NCBI GenBank assembly: GCA_025927475.1
Contig: JAICLL010000025.1
Location: 1 to 52,249, forward strand
Reading direction: 5' to 3'
Length of the DNA: 52,249 bases
Source of the DNA: Pirellulales bacterium
GTDB taxonomy: Bacteria > Planctomycetota > Planctomycetia > Pirellulales > JAICIG01
Part shown: positions 25,449 through 33,135 of the stretch, piece after piece
Layout of the letters: each line of letters starts with the position of its first letter
How positions within the stretch are numbered: position 1 is the first letter of the stretch
The notes under the pieces: generated by a model
Seen by the model: only the letters and a program-made list of their open reading frames with translations
What the model was told of the DNA's origin: nothing
Database searches by the model: none
Position numbers and translations under genes: made by a program

Positions 25449-26123
25449 TCAACTTGACCGCGCCAAGCGTGCGATGGCGGGCAAGAGCTTCCGCAGCGCG
25501 CGGGCGCGATGGCTCAGGCACGCCTTGACCGCCCGGCTAAGCTCGCCGAATGTGCGGTGATATTCAACGATCTCAAACAGCGGGTCATAGCCAAAACCGC
25601 CCGTGCCGCGGTATTCGCTCAGAATGCGCCCGTGACAATATTCTTCGGCTTCCGCGCGGATGGCGCCGCTTGGGTCGGCCAGCGTGACATGACACACGTA
25701 ATGCGCAGTGCGCCGCTCGGGCGGCGTCTGGCCCAGCTCTTCCAGCAGCCGAAGATTGTTCTCTGCGTCGGTCGTCTCGGCTCCCGCGTATCTGGCGGAA
25801 TAAACGCCCGGCCGACCGTCCAGCGCATCGACACACAGGCCGCTGTCGTCGGCCAACACCCACTGACCCAAATGCCGGGCTTGCAGCGCGGCCTTGAGCG
25901 CCGCATTGGCGGCAAATGTTTCGCCGTCTTCGGCCACCGAGATGGCCCGCGGGCAGTCGGCCAAAGTGAGCACTTCCAGGCCCAGCGGAGTCAGCAACTC
26001 GGTCAGCTCAATGCCTTTCTTGCGGTTGGCCGTGCCGAGAACCAGCGGAGGCGTCAGCGGCCGGTTGCGCGATGCGCCGGCAGCGGAGTCATCGGCAATT
26101 TGGCGGCGACCGTGGTCTGGCAT
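25449..26123 (-). CDS. rdgB: XTP/dITP diphosphatase (RdgB/HAM1 family)
   Basis: This 224-residue protein has about 25 extra residues before the family core. It hydrolyses dITP, XTP and ITP to monophosphates, keeping deaminated purines out of DNA and RNA. Family signatures are LGTANRKKGIEL (substrate loop, usually TxNxxK), ADDSGLCVDALDGRPGVYSA, GGFGYDPLF and the C-terminal LSHRARAL (usually SHR). The length and motif order are normal. It converges on the DUF4175-like gene with a 41-base gap. Nothing in the neighbourhood suggests a special role. Confidence 0.95.
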   Translation of the reverse strand: MPDHGRRQIADDSAAGASRNRPLTPPLVLGTANRKKGIELTELLTPLGLEVLTLADCPRAISVAEDGETFAANAALKAALQARHLGQWVLADDSGLCVDALDGRPGVYSARYAGAETTDAENNLRLLEELGQTPPERRTAHYVCHVTLADPSGAIRAEAEEYCHGRILSEYRGTGGFGYDPLFEIVEYHRTFGELSRAVKACLSHRARALRKLLPAIARLARSS

Positions 26124-26263
26124 GAGAGCTTCCGGAGATCGAAGCCACCGTTGCTACACGCGCGAACACCTGGTTGTCAAGTCGCATTCTTCAGATTGTT
26201 GCCGAAGGCTTGGTTGCTGGTTCCAGGGTAAACAACTTGATGTGCTCCAGATCGAAGGGCTGA

Positions 26264-26593
26264 CCTACGCCGATGGAAACCGCCAGGTCGATACGCCGAG
26301 CGCACCGTGGCGACTACGACGTGGCCTTAATCTTGAGTCAAGACCAAGATCTTAGCGAGGTGGCCGACGAGATCCGTATGATCGCGCGCGAACAATCTCG
26401 CTGGATCAAGGTTGCCTCCGCGTTCCCACACAGTCCGACGTTGCCCAACCGCCGCGGTATCAATCATACCGGCTGGATTCGCATTGACCGCGCGGCCTAC
26501 GACGCGTGCATCGACCCGCGCAGTTACCGCCCCACGCCGCAAAATGGTAGGAAACGCGCCAAGTCTCTCTTGGCGCCGCGCAGTTGCCGATGA
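26264..26593 (+). pseudogene. Remnant of a NYN-domain (DUF88/LabA-like) RNase gene
   Basis: The text RGDYDVALILSQDQDLSEVA, followed by ADEIRMIAREQSRWIKVASA and NRRGINHTGWIRIDRAAYDA, matches the C-terminal half of NYN/PIN-like proteins, including the acidic SQDQDLSE cluster of the predicted nuclease site. The frame opens just after a TGA at 26261-26263. No N-terminal strand with the first catalytic Asp is present, although DNA just upstream (about 26230-26290) has scrambled similarity in another frame. It is read as a truncated, decayed gene in an otherwise empty spacer between rdgB and the phosphoglycerate mutase gene. Confidence 0.65.
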
Positions 26594-26650
26594 CGCCGAC
26601 GTAAACATCGTCTGACACTTTCGAAAGCCACCCTGCGAGATGCCGACCCG

Positions 26651-27862
26651 TTAAGCTATCTGATGATCGAGAAAAAACTGCATCAGCCGCCAACCTTCGT
26701 CAAACGAAAGCGGCGAGTTGCCCGCGGCTGGCTCGTCATACGTCTGTGCGGCGTCGGGCGTGATGCCGCTGCCGGCAATCACAAACGGCACAGAGCCGTG
26801 ACTGTGCGTCTTGGTGCGCAGCGGCGTGGGATGATCGGGCGTGACGAGAACCCGATACTCGCCCTGGGCCTGCAAGGCCGCGTGCAGCGGCGCGACGATG
26901 TGCTGGTCGATCGCCTCGAGCGCCTTGATCTTTTCGGCGCAGTTGCCTTCGTGCGAGGCCTCGTCGGTGGCCTCGACGTGTACGCAAATGATGTCGGTGT
27001 CGGCCAAAGCGTCGACGGCATAGCGCCCCTTGGCGGCATAGTCGGTGTCGAGATAGCCGGTGGCGCCGGGCACTTCGATGCGCTGCCAGCCCAAGAGCGC
27101 CGCCAGGCCGCGCAGCAAATCGACCGCCGTGATCATCGCGCCCCGCCGTCCATACAAGTCGACAAAGGGCGTCAGGGCGGGGGCTTTGCCTTGCCCCCAT
27201 AGCCAGACGTTGGTGGCCGGCAGCTTGCCCGACTGCCGCCGCGCCGCGTTCACCGGATGATCGGCAAATAGCGGCACGCTGTCGTGCATGAGCTGGTTTA
27301 AGAGAACGCTGCCGGGGCCGCGCGGATAATCGTCGAGCACGGACTGATCGGTCAGATCGTGCGGCGGCGTGGCCCGCGTGTCGTGCGTGAACGGCGGCGG
27401 CTGCTTGCCGTCGCGATAAATGAGCAAGTTGCGATAGCTGACCCCCGGCATAAACTCAAGCTGCTCGGTCGCGAGGTGTTCCTGTGCGGCGGCGAGCAAC
27501 TGCGCGGCTTCTTCGGTCGAGATATGCCCGGCGGTAAAATCGCGCATCGTCTGGTTTTCGACCGTGACCAGGTTACAGCGGATGGCCCAGTCATTCGCTC
27601 CCAGGGCGATGCCTTGCGCGGCGGCCTCCAGCGGCGCGCGGCCGGTAAAGTGTTCCAGCGGGTTGTAGCCCAGCAGGCTGAGGTTGGCCACGTCCGAGCC
27701 GGCCGGCAATGAGGCGGGCACATGGTTGGCCCGGCCCACCATGCCGCAGCGCGCCAGCGCGTCCATGGCCGGCGTGCGGGCGGCCTGCAACGGAGTGCGG
27801 CCTTCGAGCGCGTCTTGAGGCTCGTCGGCACAGCCGTCGGGGATGATGATTGCGTATTTCAC
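26651..27862 (-). CDS. Cofactor-independent phosphoglycerate mutase, ApgM type (proposed homoserine kinase)
   Basis: This 403-residue protein is of the alkaline phosphatase superfamily. Metal and nucleophile motifs are visible: IIPDGCADEP (N-terminal Asp), GSDVANLSLLGYNP (nucleophile Ser), ICVHVEATDEASHEGN and TPDHPTPLRTKTHSHGSVPF. ApgM enzymes interconvert 2- and 3-phosphoglycerate. A bacterial subgroup is annotated as a proposed homoserine kinase because it co-occurs with threonine genes where thrB is missing. Here homoserine dehydrogenase lies just upstream on the same strand, separated by one small gene, which supports the threonine-pathway reading; the family assignment itself is firm. 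Confidence 0.88.
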   Translation of the reverse strand: MKYAIIIPDGCADEPQDALEGRTPLQAARTPAMDALARCGMVGRANHVPASLPAGSDVANLSLLGYNPLEHFTGRAPLEAAAQGIALGANDWAIRCNLVTVENQTMRDFTAGHISTEEAAQLLAAAQEHLATEQLEFMPGVSYRNLLIYRDGKQPPPFTHDTRATPPHDLTDQSVLDDYPRGPGSVLLNQLMHDSVPLFADHPVNAARRQSGKLPATNVWLWGQGKAPALTPFVDLYGRRGAMITAVDLLRGLAALLGWQRIEVPGATGYLDTDYAAKGRYAVDALADTDIICVHVEATDEASHEGNCAEKIKALEAIDQHIVAPLHAALQAQGEYRVLVTPDHPTPLRTKTHSHGSVPFVIAGSGITPDAAQTYDEPAAGNSPLSFDEGWRLMQFFLDHQIA

Positions 27863-27865
27863 GAT

Positions 27866-27918
27866 GGTGGCTAGTGGCTGGTGGCTAGTGGCTGGTGGCT
27901 GGTGGCTGGTGGCTGGCG
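27866..27918. repeat. Short tandem repeat tract (TGGCTGG/TGGCTAG)
   Basis: About seven copies of a 7-base unit (GTGGCTG or GTGGCTA) lie just upstream of the mutase start. Similar text occurs at about 47296-47345. Such tracts can vary in copy number by slippage, and here the tract overlaps the expected leader of the gene. Confidence 0.7.
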
Positions 27919-28075
27919 GTTGACCGCCACACTAACCCGACGCGCTAGCGAGGCACATCAATCCAGATGCACGCTTACGTTGGATTGGCGCTAGCCGATG
28001 ATAACGCGAGCTAGCGGATTCTCCAAACCCGCGTTACGCGAACCGCCGCTCGGCTTTGATTGACCCAGCCGACAG
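27919..28075. other. Non-coding spacer with dispersed-repeat text
   Basis: No gene is seen. The text TAACCCGACGCGCTAGCGAGG-like (from about 27931) followed by partial inverted copies of GCTAGCG (about 27988-28015) looks like another dispersed palindromic family. It may contain the mutase promoter. Confidence 0.35.
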
Positions 28076-28312
28076 TCATTCGAGACTTTCCAAGTAGGCG
28101 AGCACTTCAGCGGTTGTGTACGTCGGCCCTTCGGATTCACGACGCTTCATTTCTTCTTCGGTCAGCGGAGGCGGCTCATACGGACGGGCGGCGGTTTCGT
28201 TCTCGGGAACAAATCGCCCGAGAACCTGTCCGTTTTCGTCGCAGAATTCCAACGGCCGCGAGAGGTCGTGCAGAAGACCCCGCAGCGTATCATTCACCAC
28301 GATTCTCGTCAT
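28076..28312 (-). CDS. Small hypothetical protein, antitoxin-like size
   Basis: This 78-residue protein starts MTRIVVNDTLRGLLHDLSRP and has a GAGGTG ribosome site. It contains a short beta segment (LEFCDENGQVLGRFVPE), a Pro-rich acidic middle (PYEPPPLTEEEMKRRESEG) and a C-terminal helix (TYTTAEVLAYLESLE). Proteins of this pattern are frequent in planctomycetes and cyanobacteria and are sometimes called antitoxin-like. No toxin-sized gene adjoins it, so a toxin-antitoxin role is not claimed. It lies between the hom and ApgM-type genes on the same strand. Confidence 0.7.
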   Translation of the reverse strand: MTRIVVNDTLRGLLHDLSRPLEFCDENGQVLGRFVPENETAARPYEPPPLTEEEMKRRESEGPTYTTAEVLAYLESLE

Positions 28313-28402
28313 TCAAAGCACCTCGGCCTGCTCAAAAGTAAATCATTCAGAAGACCCAATTACTATTTTAGCTCACCGACGCTTCCATGACCACTTTTGC
28401 TG

Positions 28403-29701
28403 TCAATCGCGAATCCGAATTCTCACGCTGCCGGCGCGGACGCAGTTCAGCCGATCGATGTCTTGCATCGCGGTCTGCAGGGCGCCCTCGGTGGTGCGGT
28501 GGGTCATGATCACCAGCGGCACCACGGCGCCATCGCCGGCGGGCGGCTCGCGCTGAATGACCGAGGCGATCGAAATGCCGCGGCGGCCCAGCGCCCCGGT
28601 GATTTCCGACATCACGCCCGGACGATCTTCCACGTTGAACCGCAGATACGACCGGCCGGAGATGTTGGCGGGGTCGCGAGCGGCCACCCGCGCTTCGCGC
28701 TGCGACCAAAGCTCGAGCGAGCGGAAGGTGATGGCGGTGCGGCCCACGACCGTGTCGATCAGATCGGCCACCACCGCCGAGGCCGTAGGCATTTGCCCGG
28801 CGCCCAGGCCGTGAAAAAAAACCTTGCCGACGGCGTCGCCCACCACGCGAACCGCGTTGTAGGCCCCGCGGACTTCGGCCAGCGGCGTGCCGGCTTTGAC
28901 CAGCGTCGGCGAGACGTGCAACTCCAAACCTTCCGCCGCCAGCTCGGCCACCGCCAGCAGCTTGATGCGATAGCCCAGCTCGCGGGCAAATCGCAGATCG
29001 GTCACATCAAGTCCGTCGATGCCTTGCCGCGGAATGTCGCGCCAATGCACGCGCGCCCCGAACGCCAGGTGCGCGAGAATGGCCAGCTTCTGGGCGGTGT
29101 CGGTGCCATCGACGTCCATGGTCGGATCGGCTTCGGCATATCCCATTCGCTGCGCTTCGGCCAGGGCGGCGGCATAGTCGGCCCCGCGCTCGTCCATTTG
29201 CGTCAAAATGTAATTGCTCGTGCCGTTCAGAATGGCCGTGAGCGATTCGATCTGATTGGCCGACAGACACTGGCTGATATTGGCGATGATGGGAATGCCG
29301 CCGGCCACCGAGGCTTCGAACGCAATCGAGCGGCCCAACTCTCGGGCCAGATCGAACAGCTCGGGACCGTGCTCGGCCAGCAGCGCTTTGTTGGCGGTGA
29401 CGACATCTTTGCCGCTTTCGAGCAACGAAACCATGATCGACCGGGCGGGCTCCAGGCCGCCCACCAGGTGAGCCACGGCGCTAATCTCGGGATCGCCGGT
29501 GATCTTGCGCAGGTCGTTCGACAGGATGCCCTCGGGCAGGTCGCAGTCGCGGGGCTTGGCCAAATCGCGCACGACGACTTGTTCGAGCCACAGCGTGCGG
29601 CCCGCGTGGCGCGCGGTGCGATCGCCGTAATCGAGCAGCAGCCGGGCCACGCCCGACCCCACCGTGCCCAGCCCGACAATAGCGACCTTGGTTTTTTCCA
29701 T
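28403..29701 (-). CDS. hom: Homoserine dehydrogenase
   Basis: The start at MEKTKVAIVGLGTVGSGVAR gives 432 residues; the upstream extension only translates repeat DNA. The enzyme reduces aspartate semialdehyde to homoserine with NAD(P)H, at the branch to threonine and methionine. The N-terminal Rossmann motif GLGTVGSG, the catalytic segment GTSNYILTQM with GYAEADPTMDVDGTDTAQKL, and a C-terminal ACT domain (about 345-430, LRFNVEDRPGVMSEITGALG) are visible. The ACT domain suggests feedback control by threonine. It shares strand and neighbourhood with the ApgM-type protein proposed to phosphorylate its product. Confidence 0.96.
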   Translation of the reverse strand: MEKTKVAIVGLGTVGSGVARLLLDYGDRTARHAGRTLWLEQVVVRDLAKPRDCDLPEGILSNDLRKITGDPEISAVAHLVGGLEPARSIMVSLLESGKDVVTANKALLAEHGPELFDLARELGRSIAFEASVAGGIPIIANISQCLSANQIESLTAILNGTSNYILTQMDERGADYAAALAEAQRMGYAEADPTMDVDGTDTAQKLAILAHLAFGARVHWRDIPRQGIDGLDVTDLRFARELGYRIKLLAVAELAAEGLELHVSPTLVKAGTPLAEVRGAYNAVRVVGDAVGKVFFHGLGAGQMPTASAVVADLIDTVVGRTAITFRSLELWSQREARVAARDPANISGRSYLRFNVEDRPGVMSEITGALGRRGISIASVIQREPPAGDGAVVPLVIMTHRTTEGALQTAMQDIDRLNCVRAGSVRIRIRD

Positions 29702-29758
29702 GGAGCTATCGTAGGTTGGCTTTGAGGCAAGCGTCAAGGCAACGCAAAGACGGGGAAG

Positions 29759-29927
29759 GAGAACCACCAAGAACACAAAGAGCACAAAGATGTTTCTACG
29801 CCGCCTTAGCAGCGGAAATTCGGCTTTTGGCTCAAATCTGGTGGATCTGAAAACGCCGTATCTTGGGCGCGGCCTAGGTGTACTCTTCTTCGTGTTCTTC
29901 GTGTACTTTGTGGTTTTTCTCCTCGAT
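29759..29927. repeat. Inverted repeat pair of AAGAACACAAAG type
   Basis: The left half (about 29759-29790, with ACCACCAAGAACACAAAGAG) is inverted imperfectly in the right half (about 29887-29927, with TTCTTCGTGTTCTTCGTG). The right half would translate as a Phe/Val-rich string and is a well-known source of spurious ORFs in related genomes. It lies in the divergent spacer between hom and the methyltransferase gene, where promoters for both are expected. Confidence 0.65.
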
Positions 29928-29946
29928 CGCGTAGAAGGTCCGCCGC

Positions 29947-30726
29947 GTGAATGCCGACGTCCCTCAATGGCGACTTCCGCCCGGCGTCACACGGGGGCTG
30001 TGGCAATATGCCCAGGCCGATCATATCGCCGATCATTACGACGACTACTTCGCCCAGAACAGCCTGTTCGATTTCGACCGGGCGGTGCTGGAGCGGCATT
30101 TCACCCAGCCGGGGCTGCTGGTCGATCTTGGCTGCGGCACAGGGCGCTTGCTGGTGCCTTTTACGCGCCGCGGCTTTCGCGGACTGGCCGTCGATCTCTC
30201 GATGCCCATGCTCGAAGTCGTCGGGCAAAAAGCGGCCGAAGAACAACTGCCGATTGACCGCCTCCGGGCCAATCTGACCGAGCTCGACTGCCTGCGCGAC
30301 GGCGTGGCCGACTATTGCATCTCGATGTTCAGCACGCTGGGCATGATCCGCGGCCGTGCGAATCGCTTAAAAGCCCTCAGCCACACGCGGCGCATTCTCA
30401 AACCCGGCGGCAAGTTTGTGTTGCACATTCACAACCGCTGGTACAACCTGTTCGATCCGCAGGGCCGCGTCTGGCTGGCCAAAAACTTGCTGGCTTCGCT
30501 GGCGGGCCGCGATCAGGAGCCAGGCGATAAGTTCTTCGACTACCGGGGCATCCCGAACATGTTTCTGCACGTCTTCACGCGCCGCGAGATCAAGGCCGAT
30601 CTGCGGCGGGCGGGCTTCCGCATCGTCGAGTTCATTGCGCTCGATACCCAGCGCCGCCACGCCCTGCGACGCCCGTGGCTGTTCGGACGGCTGCGGGCCA
30701 ACGGCTGGATTGTGGTGTGCCAATGA
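29947..30726 (+). CDS. Class I SAM-dependent methyltransferase
   Basis: This 259-residue protein starts with GTG 29947, preceded by GAAGG 8 bases upstream. The Rossmann methyltransferase core is clear: motif I LLVDLGCGTGRLLVPF (about residues 56-71), an acidic end of strand 2 (LAVDLSMPML) and SMFSTLGMI, then RRILKPGGKFVLHIHNRW as the motif after strand 5. The C-terminus (HVFTRREIKADLRRAGFRIV) is typical of small-molecule methyltransferases of the UbiE/Methyltransf_11 group. The substrate is unknown and neighbours give no clue. Confidence 0.88.
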   Translation: MNADVPQWRLPPGVTRGLWQYAQADHIADHYDDYFAQNSLFDFDRAVLERHFTQPGLLVDLGCGTGRLLVPFTRRGFRGLAVDLSMPMLEVVGQKAAEEQLPIDRLRANLTELDCLRDGVADYCISMFSTLGMIRGRANRLKALSHTRRILKPGGKFVLHIHNRWYNLFDPQGRVWLAKNLLASLAGRDQEPGDKFFDYRGIPNMFLHVFTRREIKADLRRAGFRIVEFIALDTQRRHALRRPWLFGRLRANGWIVVCQ

Positions 30727-30766
30727 ACCGCTGCTATTGCCGCCTGTCGCTGGCATGAAAATATCG

Positions 30767-30791
30767 CTACTTTCGCGGAGCGAAAGGCGAC
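30767..30791. repeat. REP copy forming the 3' end of tsaD
   Basis: The REP unit, identical to 21375-21399, ends exactly with the tsaD stop codon. Read on the minus strand it encodes LSPFAPRK and TAG. See the tsaD entry. Confidence 0.85.
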
Positions 30792-31813
30792 AATGGCCGA
30801 ACGAGGCCCGGTGTGATATCGAGCTCGAGCGGCTCGGTCAGCCCGGCACGCAGCCGCTCGATGGCAATCGCCCCCATCACGGCGTTGTCGGTGCAAAGCT
30901 GCGGCGGAGCAAGGTAGAGCCGAAATGACTCCGCGGCGGCGATTTCGCCCAACCGCTCGCGCAAGGCGCGGTTGGCGGCCACGCCTCCGCCCACACAGAG
31001 ACTCGAAAAACCGGTCTGCCGCAAAGCATCGAGCGACTTGGCCGCCAGCACGTCGACCACGGCCTGTTGAAAACTGGCGGCCAGATCGGCCCGGATTTGT
31101 GGATCGCCCGGCGGCACAATTTCGCCCGACGAGCCAGGACCGGCAATTTGATAGCGCACCGCGGTTTTCAGGCCGCTGAAACTAAACGCCAGCCGGTTCG
31201 GTTCGTTCAGGAAGGATCGCGGAAAGCGATAGGCTCGGGGATTGCCGTTCTTGGCCGCACGCTCGATGGCCGGTCCGCCGGGATAATCAAGCCCCAGCAT
31301 CGCGGCCACTTTATCAAACGCTTCGCCCGCCGCGTCGTCGATCGTGCCGCCGAGCAATTCAAAATCGAGCGGGCCGGCGCAGCGATAGAGATTCGTATGT
31401 CCGCCACTGACCACCAGCCCGACGCACGGAAAGACTTCTTCGCCATACGTCAGCCGGCAAGCGTAGATATGGGCCTGCACGTGATTGACGGCCACCAACG
31501 GAATTTCCAGTGCCACGGCTATCGCCTTTGCGGCCGAGAGCCCGACCAGCAGCGAACCGGCCAGCCCCGGCGTATTGGCCACCGCGACGGCATTGACTTC
31601 GCCCACGCCGATGCCCGCTTTGCGCAGCGCCTCGTCGATCACCGGCAGAATGCGTTCGACATGCGCCCGCGAGGCAATTTCGGGCACGACGCCGCGAAAC
31701 CGCTCGTGCAGCGCATCTTGCGAAGCGAGCGCCGCGCCGAGCACCGCCAGTCGCTCGTCGATCACCGCCGCCGCTGTTTCGTCGCAGGTGGTCTCGATGG
31801 TCAGGAGTTTCAT
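30767..31813 (-). CDS. tsaD: tRNA threonylcarbamoyladenosine synthase subunit TsaD
   Basis: The start at MKLLTIETTCDETAAAVIDE gives 348 residues. TsaD transfers the threonylcarbamoyl group to A37 of ANN-decoding tRNAs. Signatures are TCDETAAA at the N-terminus, the metal-binding HVQAH (His-x3-His), VVSGGHTNLY, GGTIDDAAGEAFDK, YPGGP, FSFSGLKTAV and LCVGGGVAANRALR. The usual C-terminus is followed by LSPFAPRK, which is encoded by a REP element that also supplies the TAG stop. The gene converges on the methyltransferase gene with a 40-base gap. Confidence 0.96.
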   Translation of the reverse strand: MKLLTIETTCDETAAAVIDERLAVLGAALASQDALHERFRGVVPEIASRAHVERILPVIDEALRKAGIGVGEVNAVAVANTPGLAGSLLVGLSAAKAIAVALEIPLVAVNHVQAHIYACRLTYGEEVFPCVGLVVSGGHTNLYRCAGPLDFELLGGTIDDAAGEAFDKVAAMLGLDYPGGPAIERAAKNGNPRAYRFPRSFLNEPNRLAFSFSGLKTAVRYQIAGPGSSGEIVPPGDPQIRADLAASFQQAVVDVLAAKSLDALRQTGFSSLCVGGGVAANRALRERLGEIAAAESFRLYLAPPQLCTDNAVMGAIAIERLRAGLTEPLELDITPGLVRPLSPFAPRK

Positions 31814-31908
31814 GGTGCTGGCACGTGGCTTATTGACCAACGTGCAGCCAGCAATTGTAATCGTTCTATCCGCACCGGTAAATCAAGCATCCCCCTCCGC
31901 GGCGAGCG

Positions 31909-33135
31909 ATGAAACGAGAAATCATCAGGAACTTCCTGCTGCCGGGCGTTTTGCTCTTGGCGTCGGTACATCGCCTCAGTGCCGCCGATAGCAGCGTAAT
32001 CGACTCCATGGAGGCCCTGCCGCGGGTGGCTGGAGAGAAGGTCACCGCGGAACTCGTCGACGGCAAACTAGGACGAGCGGTGAAGCTCCGCTTCGACGAT
32101 GGCTGCCAAAACGTCTATGCGCAAACGCGCTCGCGTGGCGCCTCTGAGTGGAATACATCCGACGGTTTCTCGTTCTGGGTCAAGGGCGATGGCTCCGATC
32201 ATCTGGGCGGCGTAGAGTTTGTCTGGAACGACGACTATGCCCTGCGCTACGCATTTGCTTTCCCCATCAACCATACCGACTGGCGGAAAATCGTCGTCCG
32301 TTGGCGCGACCTTACGCCCGAAACGGCCAACCCCGCGGCGCTGCCGATTGACCCGCAACACGGCAACGCACCCTCGAAGCTGGGGGCGATTGGGTTTGGC
32401 AAATGGTGGTACTGGCGAGACTACGCCGCCCACTCGTACACGATTGACGACATCCGGCTCGAAACCTCGCTGCCAGACAACGACGAAGATTTGCGGCCTG
32501 TTGATTTGCGGCCTGCTGGCAAGCCGCTGGCGCGCGTCAAGCAAAAGATCGCGCGAAAGGAGCCGGTCAAAATCGTGCTGATGGGCGATTCCCTGACCGA
32601 TGTGCGTCATTGGGCCAACCGCGAGCAGAACTGGCCGGCCATGCTCGAAGCGAAACTGAACGCGGCGGGCGTAAAGCCCACCTTGGTCAACACAGCCATC
32701 GGCGGCACTGAACTGCGGCAGAACATCGTGCTGATTCCACGCTGGTCGGAAGAACATCGCGATGCCGATCTGGTGATCGTCTGTTTCGGCGGCAACGATT
32801 GGTCGTCCGGCATGCGCGGCCCGCTGTTTGAACAGACGTGTGTGACCGCCATTGAGGCCATCCGCCGCGCCACCCGTGGCGGCGCCGACGTGCTGCTGTG
32901 TACGACCTGCCCGAGCGCGGAACGCTGGGACACGATGGCCGAGCTATGCGCCGCTTGCCGCGCCGCGGCCAAATCGCAGCACGCCGGGCTGGCGGACATC
33001 GACGCCGCCTTTCACGCCGCCGGCAAGACAGTCGCAGAACGTAACGGCCTTTTCGTTTCGGACAAAACCCATCTCGCGCCGGCCGGGCATCGCCTTTTCG
33101 CCGAGACCGTTTTCAGCATTTTGGCCCTGCCATGA
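31909..33135 (+). CDS. Secreted SGNH/GDSL-type hydrolase with N-terminal jelly-roll domain
   Basis: This 408-residue protein has a signal peptide (MKREIIRNFLLPGVLLLASV, likely cleaved after LSAA). Residues 25-195 form a beta-rich domain (FSFWVKGDGSDHLGGVEFVW, IGFGKWWYWRDY) of the carbohydrate-binding type seen beside sugar-active enzymes. The SGNH domain (about 215-405) has block I GDSLTD, GGTEL, block III GGND and block V DKTHL (Asp-x2-His), so the catalytic triad and oxyanion residues are all present. It probably de-esterifies an extracellular polysaccharide. Its stop overlaps the next gene's start by 4 bases. Confidence 0.87.
   Translation: MKREIIRNFLLPGVLLLASVHRLSAADSSVIDSMEALPRVAGEKVTAELVDGKLGRAVKLRFDDGCQNVYAQTRSRGASEWNTSDGFSFWVKGDGSDHLGGVEFVWNDDYALRYAFAFPINHTDWRKIVVRWRDLTPETANPAALPIDPQHGNAPSKLGAIGFGKWWYWRDYAAHSYTIDDIRLETSLPDNDEDLRPVDLRPAGKPLARVKQKIARKEPVKIVLMGDSLTDVRHWANREQNWPAMLEAKLNAAGVKPTLVNTAIGGTELRQNIVLIPRWSEEHRDADLVIVCFGGNDWSSGMRGPLFEQTCVTAIEAIRRATRGGADVLLCTTCPSAERWDTMAELCAACRAAAKSQHAGLADIDAAFHAAGKTVAERNGLFVSDKTHLAPAGHRLFAETVFSILALP

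Noticed and set aside
28076-28312. Antitoxin of a toxin-antitoxin pair
   Set aside because: Size fits, but neither neighbour is toxin-like (hom and an ApgM-type enzyme) and no DNA-binding motif is visible.
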